Below are positions 11,318 to 24,469 of a stretch of 64,000 nucleotides of DNA, piece by piece. The DNA comes from Straminergon stramineum (lineage: Eukaryota; Streptophyta; Bryopsida; Hypnales; Calliergonaceae). The first letter of the stretch is position 1. Each line of letters starts with the position of its first letter. The translations under genes were made by a program, and so were the position numbers. The notes below the pieces were generated by a model. That model did not search any database. It had not been told where the DNA came from and saw only the letters and a program-made list of their open reading frames with translations. The stretch is taken from contig OY987264.1 of NCBI GenBank assembly GCA_963920665.1, positions 18,952,906 through 19,016,905 on the forward strand, given 5' to 3'.

Positions 11318-12960
11318 ATGAATAAAATGGTCTTCTATGGCTCCTCAGCCAACCACATTCAATCCTTGATAAGTAAGTCCCTTCCATTTCCGGCATCTAA
11401 TAAAGCATAATACCTTCCCAACATGGAGAGGACCATTGCCTTGTTCTGCCACTGCTCTCTTCTTCAGTCCAGAGCGCCCAGGGCCACCACAAGGCACAAG
11501 CCGTGACGCCACTGGGAGTGGTGATGAGTGGTGCCCAACTGCTGGCTGGTGCTCGCCTTGGCTTGGCTCTTGTGTGGGGATGAATCCAAATAGCAAACTG
11601 GGCAAGAGAATTGTCGGTCCACATTGGGCGGTTGCCAGTTGCCAACGGCAGCCAATGGAAGCAGTCGCAGGAGTGGAGGAGGAGTCAAAAGCAGGCAACG
11701 CAGGGGCCAGGCCGAGCTTCACGGCGTTCACGCCACAAACTGCTGCCTGCCGGCCGCCCGGGGGACTTGGTCAGCAACTCCGTGCAGCTCAGTAATAAGC
11801 TTAGCTACTGTAGCTTAATTACATTCAGTTCTTCTCTGTCAATGAAGAATAATAAGTGAAGTTCAGAGCATCCCCAGCTGTCCACCGCAAAACAGCCCCA
11901 AAGTCGCGGCTCCTTCTACAGGACGGAGTTTATATGGAGGAGCTGACAAATTCACTCCCCGGCGACAATCGCCGCAATCTCCCTCCTCAAAACCAAGGCA
12001 ACGCCAAAATACAGTATGGCCTCTGGGTCGCTTTAATTCTGAGAGCAATCGGGGTTGGCACACCTTCTTCTCCGCATTCTCAAGGTTTTCAGAGAATGAG
12101 GACATCGCACTCTATCCTTGAATTGCAGAGGGCCTATTCTTTTATAGTTTTTGAATTTTTTTCCCTTCTCCTTTGGAAGTGAAGATTGAGCGTGAAGAAC
12201 TTTCTCCATTCTCCATTTCTCTCCATTCTGCAAACGGGTTCCCCACCTTCTTCATATAGAAAGCTTCCAATGTCTCCCATTGGTTCCTCTTTTTACTTCA
12301 TATCTTCTCATTCTCCTATCATAGGCTCACGAAATGCAGAAAGACACATCAATCTTACATAGCTTTTAGTGTTTACCAATGAGGTAGAGATTGGGTCCCT
12401 TTTTTGCATCCTTCTGAAGCAAACGAAATTGTCTTCTAGCTCGGGCTCCTCAGCCAACCCCAATCCTTGAATCAAGTGATAAGTCCCTCCCAAGCATCTA
12501 GCAAAGCATCATCATTATAGCCCTCCCCTCCCAGCAGCATGGGGACGGAGGACCATTGCCTGGTTATACCATGCTCTGTACCGCGATTCAGATTCCTCTT
12601 GTCGTGGCCACAGCTGACCACTCCTGCGCTGTGCTTTGTCACCATCATTTGGGTCTCATCACTACAGTAGCTACTGTAGACAACCAGCTTTTCCTCCACG
12701 CTGTCTGCGCTTGCGCAGGCGCTTTGCTTTGCTTTGCTTTGCTTGGTCATCACCGCAGGGGGGAAGTATAAGGCCCAATCCACTCCAAACTTGTTGATTG
12801 AGGCCCTTCTATTGCAATTCAAGATCGCGGGGCTGAGATCGATTGTCGGAGGATGCTCGGAACTTGGTACTGGACACAAAGTGCACCGGCGCTTTCAGAA
12901 GTTCATCATCATAACCGCGAAGGAGGAGTCACAACGAACTGCGAACTCTCCTGAGTGAAT
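11318..12960. other. GC-richer island with a duplicated ~150-bp block
   Basis: This block stands out from AT-rich flanks. A segment at about 11318-11450 (including GGCTCCTCAGCCAACC, AAGTCCCTTCC and AAAGCAT) recurs in the same orientation at about 12413-12580, so part of the island is a direct duplication about 1.1 kb apart. Overlapping frames are open on both strands, as expected of GC-rich DNA, but none has a recognisable domain. It may be a decayed promoter/first-exon region or a retroelement piece. Confidence 0.45.
12721..12744. repeat. (TTTGC)n microsatellite
   Basis: About five perfect copies of GCTTT in a row, inside the GC-richer island. Confidence 0.8.
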
Positions 12961-14092
12961 AGTGATTCTCCGAGTTTGCTGAAGCGGTAACTTACTTATC
13001 GCCTCAGGGTTTGTAATTTTGGAGCAAATTTTTGCTAAGGAGCGATGCAAATTTTTTTGTTGGGAATATTTGGCGAGATATTCTACCTTTCACAGTGGAT
13101 GAAATTGCAAAGTGCTACCAAATCTTGGGATGGTATTGCTCTCTCTCTATAGACAAAATCAACAGAATAGGGACCGGATCAACACGACCAAAACAACAGA
13201 AAAATTGAATTTTCTAGTGGAGTATTGTGGATGTATGTACACTTTTTGAGATGAATAAATAGAGTTTCATCCATATATAGTAGGTTTCATTCATTTATGT
13301 GGATGTAAACAACTTCATCATGGAGGTGAAGATCGCTTTCTTGCATTGCCTTAAATGAAATTACGAAAAAAATAAAAAACTGATTTGATTTACTAAAGGA
13401 GTAAGATTTCTTAAGTGAATTCAAAGAAGGAGGGTCACTGTGTGAATTGTAAAACCTCTACATGGAGATGTTGGGCAAGTTTGGAGACAAATTGGTGAAG
13501 CATTGTGACTCCCTCTAACATTGGCAGTCTTACAACCATTATGGACGAAGAGATTGTTGGAGACTGGAGGAAAATTTGTCTATCCATAGGGCTTTCCTTC
13601 TTGATTCCTTTGAGATGTAGACTCTGTTTGCTAAATTCCATCAAGTTAGTTGTGATGTCAAGTCATCAAGTTGGCCTCACTTGCCTAGAATTTCTAGTTA
13701 AGTAATTTCTAGTTGAGTTTCTAGTTTGTTCTTTTTTAGTCTTCTCCTTGATATGACCAACTAAATGAATAGCAAACTCCCAAATTAATCCACAACACCA
13801 GAGTTGAACTTGGTTCCATAACTCCGTGTGGGCACTAGCTTGTAAGTTGGAATATTTGCAATCATTATACAATCCCACAAGTGGATGCCGACACATAGCT
13901 TTTGTTGTGATGCCTCAAGCTTTCTATAGCATATTGCAAAATTTGCATTCCAATTGGTTGAGGATATTGTGACCAACGGAAAGGAATGCCATGAGTGGAG
14001 TTCAAGGGCATGCATAGGGTGGCATCAATGTTGGTTTTAGTAGTGTTGGTGGCTATTTGGGCCATTGGCACAAAAAAGAAGAATGATATTCC
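12961..14092. other. AT-rich intergenic
   Basis: Short frames on both strands (13435-13644 minus, 13505-13705 plus, 13785-14071 minus) show no domain or splice logic. No gene is supported. Confidence 0.4.
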
Positions 14093-15000
14093 TAAATCCC
14101 TAAAGTTCCATTGCCCCTATAGAGGACAAAATGGATTGGGGCAAGCTTCTACAATCTCAATATTCATCATGATTTTTTGAAATCTTTTCTAAAGATAGAA
14201 AAAATCATTTTCTTTCTAATAATAGAATTTTTATTTCAATTGGTGCTTTGGAGTTAAAATTTGTGGCACAATAAGTCCACATTTTAGTTCAATGGGCAAA
14301 AAATAAAACCACAAAAATTTTAAATAGAAAAAATAGAAAAAAAAAATTCATAGATTTTATTTTTATCTACACAAGAAGCTTTCACTCCATTTGTATTTTT
14401 GTGTGAATGTTATGGACAATCTTGTTTTTCAAGCAATCATTGCATCTTCTTGAAAAATAAATTTGTAGGATTTATTTTGAATACAATTTTCACAATTTTT
14501 CAAAAAAGAAAGTTCCATGTGGTGGTTTAATTTACTTACTAGAACAATCTCACCATTGGGAGCTTGGAAATAGTGTATTTCAATTTGGTCTTAGAGCTAT
14601 TAGCGGTTTAGTTTTTCCTTCAATCTTGAAACCATTTAATAATTCCATTTAATAATTTTTAAACTAGTGAAGATTAAGTGTTTAACTTTTGTAAATTTTT
14701 TTCTTGGATTCTCAAAATCAATTAATCACCATTATAAATTATAAATTATAAATCAATAGTGCAAAAATTTTAAGTTAAAAAGATTCATAGCTAAAAACTC
14801 TAGTCAAAAAAATATTTTGTAATCTAAGTGGTCAATTTTTAAAAATTTTCTTCCATAAATTTTTGCACTAGCCTAGTAGAAGTTCCTATAGTTAGATGTA
14901 CAAAAAACTAATAATTTTGAAATTTTTTTACTTGGTCATAGAAATGATAGTTTTGAGTGTTTTTTCATGGAAAAAAAAGTCTTGGGACTTTAGGAGGTTA
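14093..15000. mobile_element. Degenerate TTAA-type inverted-repeat element, ~908 bp
   Basis: It is a diverged full-length copy of the element at 29389-30317 in the same orientation. Shared blocks in order are CTAAAG..CCATTG at the start, a ...TCTCAATATTCATC...TTCTTGAAA-like block, AAAAAACACTC-related A/T runs, TAGAACAATCTCACCATTGG, and TTTTGAGTGTTTTTT near the end. The termini read TAAATCCCTAAAG and CTTTAGGAGGTTA, decayed versions of TTAATCCCTAAAG and CTTTAGGGGTTAA. It is non-coding. Confidence 0.6.
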
Positions 15001-17425
15001 TAAAATACTTGTATGAAAAGTCTTTTTTACTAAGGCTCGTACCTCACTCAAAGGATATATGCAAAATCATGACTAGGATTACTACCCTTGTAAGAGAAAG
15101 ATTTGTACATTATTTTCTTTTGTTTAAAATTGATGGTGTATTTTCTTCAAAATAAAATAAAATAAAATCGTGACATGTTATAGTTTGTAGCCCCTCTTTG
15201 GCTCACTTTGAACATATGAACATTCTTTTATTAAATGGCATTCAAATTCTTAGTCAACTTTATGTTTTTTCAAAATGGTAGCAATTCATAGTTGCATTCA
15301 ATCTATTTTAAAACATTGATGGGTTTCCTTCCCCAAATTACAACATTGGTTTCATCCTAGCAAATTTGAGTCCAAATACTGACTAAAGTCTTTGTACATC
15401 TCAATGGTTGCTAAAAAGTGTGATCTTTAGTTTTTTTGCCATTGATTGTTTTTGTCTAAAGTCAAACACTTAGACAATGACTTGAATTCCATAGGATGTA
15501 TGCATTCAAAAGTGGGTTAAATAATTACACCATCAAACACCATATCTTTTCAAATACCTTTAGTCTTCATGAAATATTTGAGAGAAGCTCCTAACTTTCC
15601 AATACTTTCAAAATCATCATCAATCATTCAATCCTACCTAAATTTCAGCATATAAATATGAACAAAATGGTGAAGGAAGGTGCAATAAATTGCCAATAGA
15701 AGAAGAGATTGAATATGTAGCATTTTGATGAATCCACCATTTTGAGCACTTTGTGGTTATCCTTTCCATATTTATTATGCTTAAATTGTAGAAGAGATTG
15801 CTATTAAATATCGTAATCTTCCTACAATAAACTCTGGAAATGAAAATCTCTCCATTTTAGGTGAAAACTCTCGACTTCTTTTTCAATACACTTTTCTTTT
15901 TATTATTAAGAAACACAACTTATTCCTATATCAAAATTCTAGTTGGTTTTTATTTAATTGCAAGAAATAGATATAGTAAGTGTGCATAATTTTTTCTTAA
16001 GCCTTTGTAACCTAAAGCCTGAATTACATTTGCTAGCAAAGTTGGCAATAATTCAAGACATTTATTATAGTTTCACCAATCACTCATATTTGAGTAGGAA
16101 GCAAACAAGTGATAGAATATATTAATAAATTAAAAGTATGTTTTTGAAAGTGTTTAATCTATGCACAAAGTAAGAGAAGTGAAATATTGTTTCTTTCAAA
16201 ATTCTTACATTTCACTTTGCCTTACTCTAAGATACTTACTTGTTTTGAAGCATGCCTCATAAAAAAAATGATTAAATTGATATTTGGATAAGAAAAGACG
16301 AAACTAAAAATAATGTGAAATAATCAACAAAATCTCTAAAATGTCTTCAATTTTTTTTTGGATAACAATGAAAATGTTGAAAGTTGTAATTTTTTGAAGT
16401 ATTGAGAATTGGGAATTTAAATAATGATTTTTTACTAAACTATTCAACATTCTATAATTTTTTTACATATGCTGAATTTACAAGGTCTCATACAAACACC
16501 AATAAAAAGTCTCCAAATTATATTTTTATAATAAAAAGAATATAAGATATTTCAATCTTGTTATATAAAGTTTGTGACAAACAATTTGGTAGTTATTGGT
16601 TATTGTTGTCATATTCTTCAAAACTATAGTACACATTACAATTTGTCCATTAAATCAATTCTTTCATTTTAACAACAAAAAAAATACTATTAATTGTGTC
16701 GTAAAAGTATTTCAATTTTTATATTTTTGAGATTAGACATTGACTTTATGACAAATAATAATCTCCAAAAAAAATTGAAGGTCTTAAATCTATATATCAT
16801 TATTTTTCACATTACTATTTTATTTGTATGGGCATGTTATCAATGGGTTAATAACTATACATGCATCCGTGATCTAGGAAAAACACAATCTAAAGTTGAT
16901 ATTTAAAATACCATCTTAAGAAGTTGAAGATTTATCCTGATATTATAATAATATATTTTGTATTGTTAATTTGTGTTTTAAATTCTATAAACCTTCAAAC
17001 ACTACACCCTTTTGGCAAGTGCATCTTTCCAATTTTGAATACATATGAATCTTATTTCACATTCAATTCTTAATGTCCTATGATCTACCCAAAAGCATCA
17101 TCCAAACCCTAAATTTAAAAACAAAATTTGCAACAATCTTTAAAGCACTTGATAGAATTGTAGTTTAAGAGAAGATTGTAGAGTGTTCATAGAAAATTCA
17201 TTTTCATTTGATGCACCATTGGTAGTAAATGCTTAGAAAATATACAAAAATGAAAGCTTTGAGTTATTAAAATGATTTGATATTAAAAAAATTTGTCATG
17301 TCTGTGTGAAAAGAAGAAAAAAAATTGATTTTAAAATAAGATTAGTAGAACAATAATAAATGCATCATTTATTCATTGTTGATCAAATCACCTCATATGA
17401 TAAAAAGCTGACTTGAAATTTCATA
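15001..17425. other. AT-rich intergenic
   Basis: Very AT-rich with many homopolymer runs. No coding frame of note, repeat array or RNA gene is seen. The stretch just upstream of 17426 may hold the promoter or missing 5' exons of the RNase H-like gene. Confidence 0.4.
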
Positions 17426-18478
17426 ATGAAATTGAAAAGAAAACATGGAATCCTTGATAGAATCCAAAAAAGAAGCATAAGAAGGAAAATAAAACAAATT
17501 TTACAAAAAATACAAACAAATCACTTAATTGATGAGGATGAAGATAGTGTTGACTATTTAGAAAAGAGATGTCACCATCAAAGAGATTGGAAACATCAAA
17601 TTCAAAAGATAATTTTTAACAAAAATATTTTTAATGATTTCAAAATCCAACGTAAATCAAATGATAAGAAGTTAATTCACAAAAAACATAGAAAGCATCA
17701 TAAGAAAGTTGTACCAATTGTTGTTGAGCAAATAGCTTATGAGTCAAGTTCAATTACCAAAACTCGACAAGTTGGCGAAGTTCGAGGGTCACATGAAGCT
17801 CCATGGCAACTCTATTATGACGGTGCTTCCGTGAAATCTCGTAAATATGCAGGAGCTGGAGCAGTTCTTCAAAATTTAAAACACCATACCTTAGATGAAT
17901 TTGCACAATATATTGGTCCACAAACCATGCATGTTGCTGAATATATTGGATTACTTGGTGGCCTTAGACTTGCTCTCAATTGGAATGTGGATCATTTGTG
18001 TTGCTATGGTGATTCCCTTCTTGTTTATAATCAGGTAAATTTGTAAATTTTAAGATTTTAAAATTATTTTCACTTATGATTGCACATTTATTTCGTGGTT
18101 CGAACAACTCAATGTCTATTTTTTATGACATATTGCTTTCAATGCTTTGAATCCTAACTTGAATCGGATACATTTGTATATATTTTAAAGGTTAAGGGAT
18201 TGTGGAAGACACGCACATTTAAAATGGCATTCCTTTGCTTCCATGTTCAAGAGTTGTTGAAGCTATTCAAGAGTGTGAAATTTGTTCATATTAGAAGAAT
18301 GAAGAATTTGCATGCAGCCAGGCTTGCACATGAAGCCATCAACATTCATTGGGATAGATTAGCATTGGTGAAGTCTCAATGTGAAGAGAATAAACAAAAA
18401 GAAAAAAACAATGAGAATAAAAAATCTGATTTTGATGATGACTATTATGACTATAAATATAAATTAAAGAAAAGCTAA
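17426..18478 (+). CDS. Divergent RNase H-like protein, two exons, fourth catalytic Asp replaced
   Basis: Exon 1 is 17426-18034 and exon 2 is 18191-18478. The 156-bp intron has junctions CAG|GTAAAT and TTTTAAAG|GTTAAG and lies in phase 0. The product is 298 residues. Residues 1-118 are a lysine/histidine-rich basic region with no known domain. Residues 125-253 match the RNase H (RVT_3-like) fold: WQLYYDGAS (Asp132), HVAEYIGLLGGLRLAL (Glu172), CCYGDSLLVYNQ (Asp196), then a helix and NLHAARLAHEA. In active enzymes the last motif is N-x-x-A-D-x-L-A; here Ala246 stands where the Asp should be. The tail is acidic then basic (SDFDDDYYDYKYK). The intron position is the same as in the RNase H gene at 21459-24469, so the two are homologous. 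Either it has lost or altered activity and binds nucleic acid, or it is a young pseudogene. The start codon is the first ATG of the open frame; upstream exons cannot be excluded. Confidence 0.6.
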
Positions 18479-20253
18479 AGGAAAAAAGTTAATTTATAAG
18501 ATAGACACAACCAATAATGAACAATAAATTATATATTACTAGTTAGGTAAAGTAGGGATGTAGGGACACTTATAACAAGTATCTCTAACCTACAAAATTG
18601 CCAACCTACAACAATTATTGATTTGAATGATGAAGACCACTTGAACAAATTATTTGTCTTGGATGATTGAGACTCAGGGTAGACCATTATGTGGCATTGC
18701 CTTTAATACAAGAGAATGTGGAGGCCTTCCTCTATTGTAGGCTATATCATTGTCAAAAATATATATGACCTTATCATATATTTAAGTATCAATTTTAGGT
18801 CATGTCAATAAAACCTTAGACCTTCAAAGCTTCTTCATAGGGTAACCAAACAATCCTTTCTTCTAGAAATTAGAACTTCTTTCATTTGCCAACAAGATCA
18901 TTTAAAATTTAATGTGTTTAATAATAGAAATTGTGCTAAGCACAAAAATGATAATCTTAATTGTTCCATCTTTAGTACTTGTGGTTATACCTCCCTCATG
19001 AAATCAACCATCTTAGATTGCCTAATGATGAACAAGATTGAAGTGTAAACAATAATTATTCTAGGATAAAATTACTTCAAAGAATAGTTTGAACTATGTA
19101 TATGAATATAAGGCTCAATATATGTTAAATCCTTTCCATCATTTTCTCTTTAGCTTCCTGATAAGACTTGTTTGGCAATTTAACCCTATAGCAATGTTAA
19201 GGACTGAAATTGTTTGCTGTATGACAAAGAATATCTCTATAGTAGACAGAGAGGCAATTCTTCATCTACTCTTTTTATGGTGGGAGGTGGGGGCATGTAG
19301 AGTCTTCTTAGGCATGAATCAGCCCTCATTGAAGGCCTTTCTTTTATCAAAAGTACAAAAATTCAATTATAGTAGAAGCCAAGAGCCCCTTGTGTCATTC
19401 CAGGGTTAACCTTTAAGTATAGAAGCAACCATATTCTTGTCTTGGATTTGTTTTCAAATCTTTGTGGAATTTTCATATTGCATTATCTTTGAAATTTGTC
19501 AATTTGCAAAGGATAGCAATCCAAATTGAGAATAAAGATGCTTAAGTAAATTGGTAATAGGAGATTCAAGTCCACCACAAAAAACCATCTTAGTGCTCAT
19601 GAAGAATTTTAAGTATATAACAATTATGGGATTGTCATTTTGAGTCAAGTGCATGTTTTATAGGATAGGGTTGTGACAATTTTGAAGTGTTTTTAGTGCA
19701 AAGAACTTTAGAGGTTAAAATTTTTAAGTTCAAACTTAGTCCAAACTATTCTTGTGAAAATCAATAATTTCCAACCAACTAATAAGGTAGAAGCACCTAA
19801 ATGTAACATGATCCATTTGATGACATCTAAAAAACAACCTAAATCCAAGCGCTTATGGACCCAAAGTAGACAAGTGGGGTTCCAAAGTAGACATGAGGAG
19901 TTCCAAGAAGTTGTCACTCATCCAAGAAGCAACCAATCACAACCAATCACCCACACTTGATCCAAGTTTAGAGAGTGTTGCTTTTGGATATTTCCATGCC
20001 CACTTTGATGTTAGTCCAATGTCCACAATAGGTGCATCTACAAAGTACTTTTCAAAAATTCATATAATATTCATACAAGCTTGGAAACATACGAAACCAA
20101 TTTTGTTGGTTTCTTAAACCATTTCCTAACACACACATACATCATTTTCGCTTGTACACACCCTCCATATCAAGAGATCCAAAACAAGTGTCACATTCAG
20201 GTGCTTCTACTTTACATTTCAAGCCATTTATTGTTACGGAGTATCTTTTATGC
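18479..20253. other. AT-rich intergenic
   Basis: Short frames (19089-19409, 19754-19960, 19893-20117) have no domain or splice support. Nothing else is visible. Confidence 0.4.
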
Positions 20254-20718
20254 TTATGTTATCTTTGTGAATGTATGTGCTTTGTAGATATATTCTAGAA
20301 CTTCTTTATGAAAGTCATAATAAATCATCAAAGATAAGTCCTTGTTCCCAATGACCTGACGAAAATCCGAGAAGAGCACCGACGAGCAACAAACCCAGGT
20401 CACAGACTTGAACTGTAATAGTGTTCCCACCGTAGGTACCCATGTCTCATCCGCATGAAAATTTGGCAATTCGCCTGTACATCCATTTTCAAAGCCATAG
20501 GACCTCATGATGGAAAAAATTAGATTTCTTACGCCTCTCTGAAATATAATTTTCGCAACTCTAAAAATAATGCTGTAATTAATAGAATTCTCAGTAAAAA
20601 AACAACGCGTTGTACATAGAAATACTCGTAGCAAGTCGGGAAATCGCAAGATGAATCTCCTGAAGTATGGTAGGAGAAGTGGCAGAAGTAACTGCAAATG
20701 CTGAACTCTAAATGCCAT
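20254..20718 (-). other. Uncharacterised open frame, 154 codons
   Basis: An ATG-started minus-strand frame lies in a patch less AT-rich than its surroundings. The N-terminus is hydrophobic and Leu/Phe/Arg-rich (LQLLLPLLLPYFRRFILRF). The C-terminal half contains DETWVPTVGTLLQFKSV. I recognise no domain. It sits downstream of the minus-strand RNase H gene, so it could be a separate small gene, part of a readthrough 3' region, or chance. Confidence is low because hydrophobic open frames arise easily in AT-rich DNA. Confidence 0.2.
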
Positions 20719-21458
20719 ATTAGTAACGCATCTCCTCGTCCAAGCTTCAACGTGACAATTTCATATGAAATCTCGAGTATGTTATCAAAAAAAAAATCGT
20801 ACTAAGGCATCATAGAAGAGAAGACGAAGTCATTTAGCACTCTTCCAGGCTACCTCCCGAAACCGAGAACCCCTTGCGATCCAGACGGAAACCTGCATAT
20901 CGAAATTTGCACCTAATCACCTACTTTAATGAATTAGGAGTACAACAAATCACAGTTTGCATGTACAAGTTCATTTCTCATAGAATTTACAGAGTTGAAC
21001 ATCAGATTAAGAGTACCAACATAAATTTAACTGCTAGCAAATTTTTCAGTAACAATGACCAAGAGCTCAAACATAACTCATCGAAGACAAGAAAAGAGGA
21101 AGTAAGAAAAAAAATGAAGAGGACAAACGTTGACTGTGGATATAAACAAGTTTGAGAAAATAAAATATAGGGATAAACGTAGCATCCGCATTGCAGGAAT
21201 ACATTCGAAAAAGTAAATTATTGTCATGCAGCGCAAGCACATTATACCAAGGGGCCTGCTACAAAACTTGCTACAAAAGAAACACCTGTATACTCAGACT
21301 AGAGCAGAGAACACTCATCAAGCACTGAGCTCCAACTACAGAAAATGGGCGGTAGTCCAAGTATATAACTTGCAAGCTAACCACAACTCGGAACTCTGCT
21401 GAAAGCTAGAAGTTCCAGAAGTTTTGCTTTGCTTGCCTACTCATCCCATTGTTGTCTC
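20719..21458 (-). other. Downstream region and likely 3' UTR of the RNase H gene
   Basis: On the minus strand, non-coding sequence follows the stop codon at 21459-21461. It is T-rich toward 21170, where ATATTTTATTTTCTC could serve as a plant near-upstream polyadenylation region. The exact end cannot be set. The plus-strand frame at 20874-21155 has no support. Confidence 0.35.
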
Positions 21459-24400
21459 CTATGTCTTCACCACTGTTTCACACGGTTCAGATCCAAACGA
21501 GCTCACAAACTTTGTCTCTGCAATGGAGGTTAATAGTTCAGCAAGTTACCAACCTAGCAGACTAAAGTAACTGCCAATGGACCACATATACATGACAAAG
21601 CATTTCCAAATCAATAGGAAGCGTTTTGGGCATATACTGATGGAGAAACCACTGGCATGCACAATATATTCCGACCAACAGAAACCTTTGAAAAATGGTT
21701 TGTCAAATTACCTGGTAAAAATACAGCTTCATTAGCGAGCTGATCGGCTGCTGAATTGAAATCCTGGTAGCATTAATTTCCGGTTGATCAGAAACATACT
21801 TGTAACTGAATAAAAGATCCTGACAAACGCAACATTCATTGATAATTTCTAATAAAAATGCGTTAGATTCATCTGAGGTTAGGTATCGTAAAGAAACTTC
21901 AGACTATTATGTTTCAAGAGTACAGAGAACCTACTCTGCCAATTTGCCGAATAGAAAATTCTTCAAAATTCTGAATTAACTTGAGCGCCTCCTCACACAA
22001 AATGGCAAGCGCTGCATTACTGACCTTCCATTTACCTAAGATCTGCACCGCAAAAATAAGAAGCACGTTTCTTAAAACAGTGACGAAAAATCTTTTCGAC
22101 TGAAGCACTTCACTCTCGTTCCATCCAATAAGCACTCAACACGACGAAGCACCTTCATTTAGCAGACATAAAAAACGAACCTAGGAAGACAGATTGAAAG
22201 GGTCAGAGCATACTTGTTCGCAAACAAGTTTCGAATCTCCTTGTACTCTCACACGATATATTCCTCTCTCAAGTGCTCCCTTCAAACCTAATATTACTGC
22301 CCTGTACTCTGCAACATTGTTCGTTGCAGACCCCAACCCTTCTCTGAGCTCACACACCTGTAGAGTCAACCAAATCAAGGCAGATGCCCATTAAGTCTGT
22401 GTACTGCTCGGGATCTAGGAAACCTTTTCAACAACAATTGCTGCTGAATAGGAGGCACCAACATTGTAGAGAGAATTAAGAGTGCAACAACTGATAATAA
22501 ACATGTGGAAAGAAGTATCAAACAATAGAAAACTGGAAAAATCATACCATTCAAAGTACAACGACGTACCACAGATCCATCAGGGTGCCGCACCAGAGCC
22601 CCAGCGCCAGCCGGACCAGGATTTCCTTTTGCAGCTCCATCATATTCTATTTGGTATACATCAGCCTGCAAGAAAGATATATTTATTCTATCCATTTATG
22701 AACACAAGAGTCGTACTCCTTGTCGATACGATAATCTAATGTGAGCGCTCACTGTCAAGTGTTTTATCATCGACAAGACACACAGATGGATTGCCCCAGC
22801 ACAGAAACGAACCATGTGCCTTTGCACTAGTCCAACCAAGTGACAAGAGGTCCTCGAGTACACTGATTTGTCCTACTTAGTGACGGTGCAAAACTACTGT
22901 CACCAACAAAATTAGAGTCACTAAATTTTTCTATTTTTGTGGAAATTGTTACAACATAGTAATATTTCAGCCAACACTAACTATGACAAGAAGTGTGACT
23001 CTAGTACTTTAGTGTCACACGCATCAATATGACAAATCAGGTGTAGTCTACGTGTCTAGTCGATGGTACAGTTAACATGATCGCAACGAAATTGGAGGGA
23101 GTAGAAATATCACACCAACACTATTAAATAAACATACTGTAACTCAAGCCTGTTCTGATTATCTTCCACAGCAATAAATAATTGACGAGGTACTAGTAAA
23201 CTCACTGATTGGCCTTGTGGAACAACTGCAGTGCCTACAGCCTGCAAAACCAATAAACCACATTTAAAGAATAAGATGAAATAAGAGAACAGGACTCTCT
23301 CACTCACCTTGCGAACCTCACTTAACCCTACTCACTCTATATCCCTTATGATTCTTCTAAATACGCACACGTAATTCATACTAATTAGCGATTTAAAAAA
23401 TTCAACCACATGAGAAAATCCAAACAGAAAGGAAAAGACAGCGCCTTCCGTATGCTTCGGTACTCTAGCATTGACAATATCAACTTGCTTTGCTTTTAAA
23501 AGAAACCGTCTTGTTAATTCGAACATGGCCAAGATATACCTCAGTATTGACAAAGAAGGGTCGCCTGACCTTCCCTGGTGCAGAGAACGGCAACGGTCGT
23601 TTTGGAGATGATTGTGACATTGCTGGTCTTGATGCACTTGAAGAAACACCATTCATGTACTGTTCTGCTTCCTGCTGAGTACTAAAGCTCTTGTGCTGAG
23701 CTCCTACGTATCTATTCACCTGCAGATCCAATATGCAATTTCACTTGATAGCTATACCAATCTTTGGAGAGTTGGAGAGGTATTAGTGGAGGTGTAGAAG
23801 AAGAAAAATCCAAAAATTCACATAGACCAACGGGAGGCGGTGCAACAAGCGGAGCAACTAGACAGCGTGTTAAGAGAACACTTTAAATAATCTACAACTT
23901 GCTTTCATTGTCATCAACTTGTCTTCTTTCACCATCGGTTCGGCCACAATGCTCTTACTTCAGCCCCGCTCTCTCCACTTTCAGGAAAGGAGAAAAATAT
24001 GATACAATGGGAACACTTAAAAATCATAAGAGCACTATTTTGAAGCTAAAACCATGCGTCCCGTAAATAGGCTGCAAGTGACTCCAGTCGCGATCGGAAA
24101 AACTGTAATAGGTATAATCCTTTCGCAAGTCCATACAAAGGAATTCAAACCAAGAAAGAAACATTGACAATCCAATGCCAGCTCTTCAAGAAATCCAAAC
24201 TCTCTCAGACTCTCACAAGTACAGACTCTCCGATCGAACTCTCGCAAAACACGCAGAAATTCCAATGCCACGCGAATCCAAACAGCGAAAAGATGAACCA
24301 AAACATCAATCATGTTGGAAAGATGCTATTCCCCTCAATTTTGAGAAAACCAAACGTCCACAAAAGATTTATACCACACCTGCTCCGAGCACTCATTCCA

Positions 24401-24469
24401 GGTACGGTAAATGCCAGGCATGCGCCCCTTCAACACAGCATAAAACTTCGCCTTCCCTTTAGACGCCAT
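21459..24469 (-). CDS. Hybrid-binding (viroplasmin-type) plus RNase H domain protein, eight exons
   Basis: Exons on the minus strand are 24469-24380, 23719-23540, 23241-23206, 22665-22570, 22357-22214, 22042-21935, 21763-21712 and 21517-21459. All junctions are GT-AG and they join to 765 bases, 254 residues. Residues 8-56 form the RNA/DNA hybrid-binding (viroplasmin) domain: KFYAVLKGRMPGIYRTWNEC, then VNRYVGAQHKSF and EAEQYM. A Ser/Pro-rich linker follows. The RNase H domain (about 103-236) keeps all four acids: Asp111 in YDGAAKGNPG, Glu151 in NNVAEYRAV, Asp175 in QGDSKLV and Asp225 in NSAADQLAN. RNase H enzymes cut the RNA strand of RNA/DNA hybrids. With no transit peptide visible, a nuclear or cytosolic role in R-loop or primer removal is the likely inference. 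The start ATG begins directly at the conserved domain, as is usual in this family. Its third intron (22666-23205) carries no extra coding signal. Confidence 0.9.

Noticed and set aside
11345..11795. Several overlapping frames up to 128 codons on both strands
   Set aside because: Composition-driven open frames in a GC-richer block; none shows a domain or mutually consistent splice sites.
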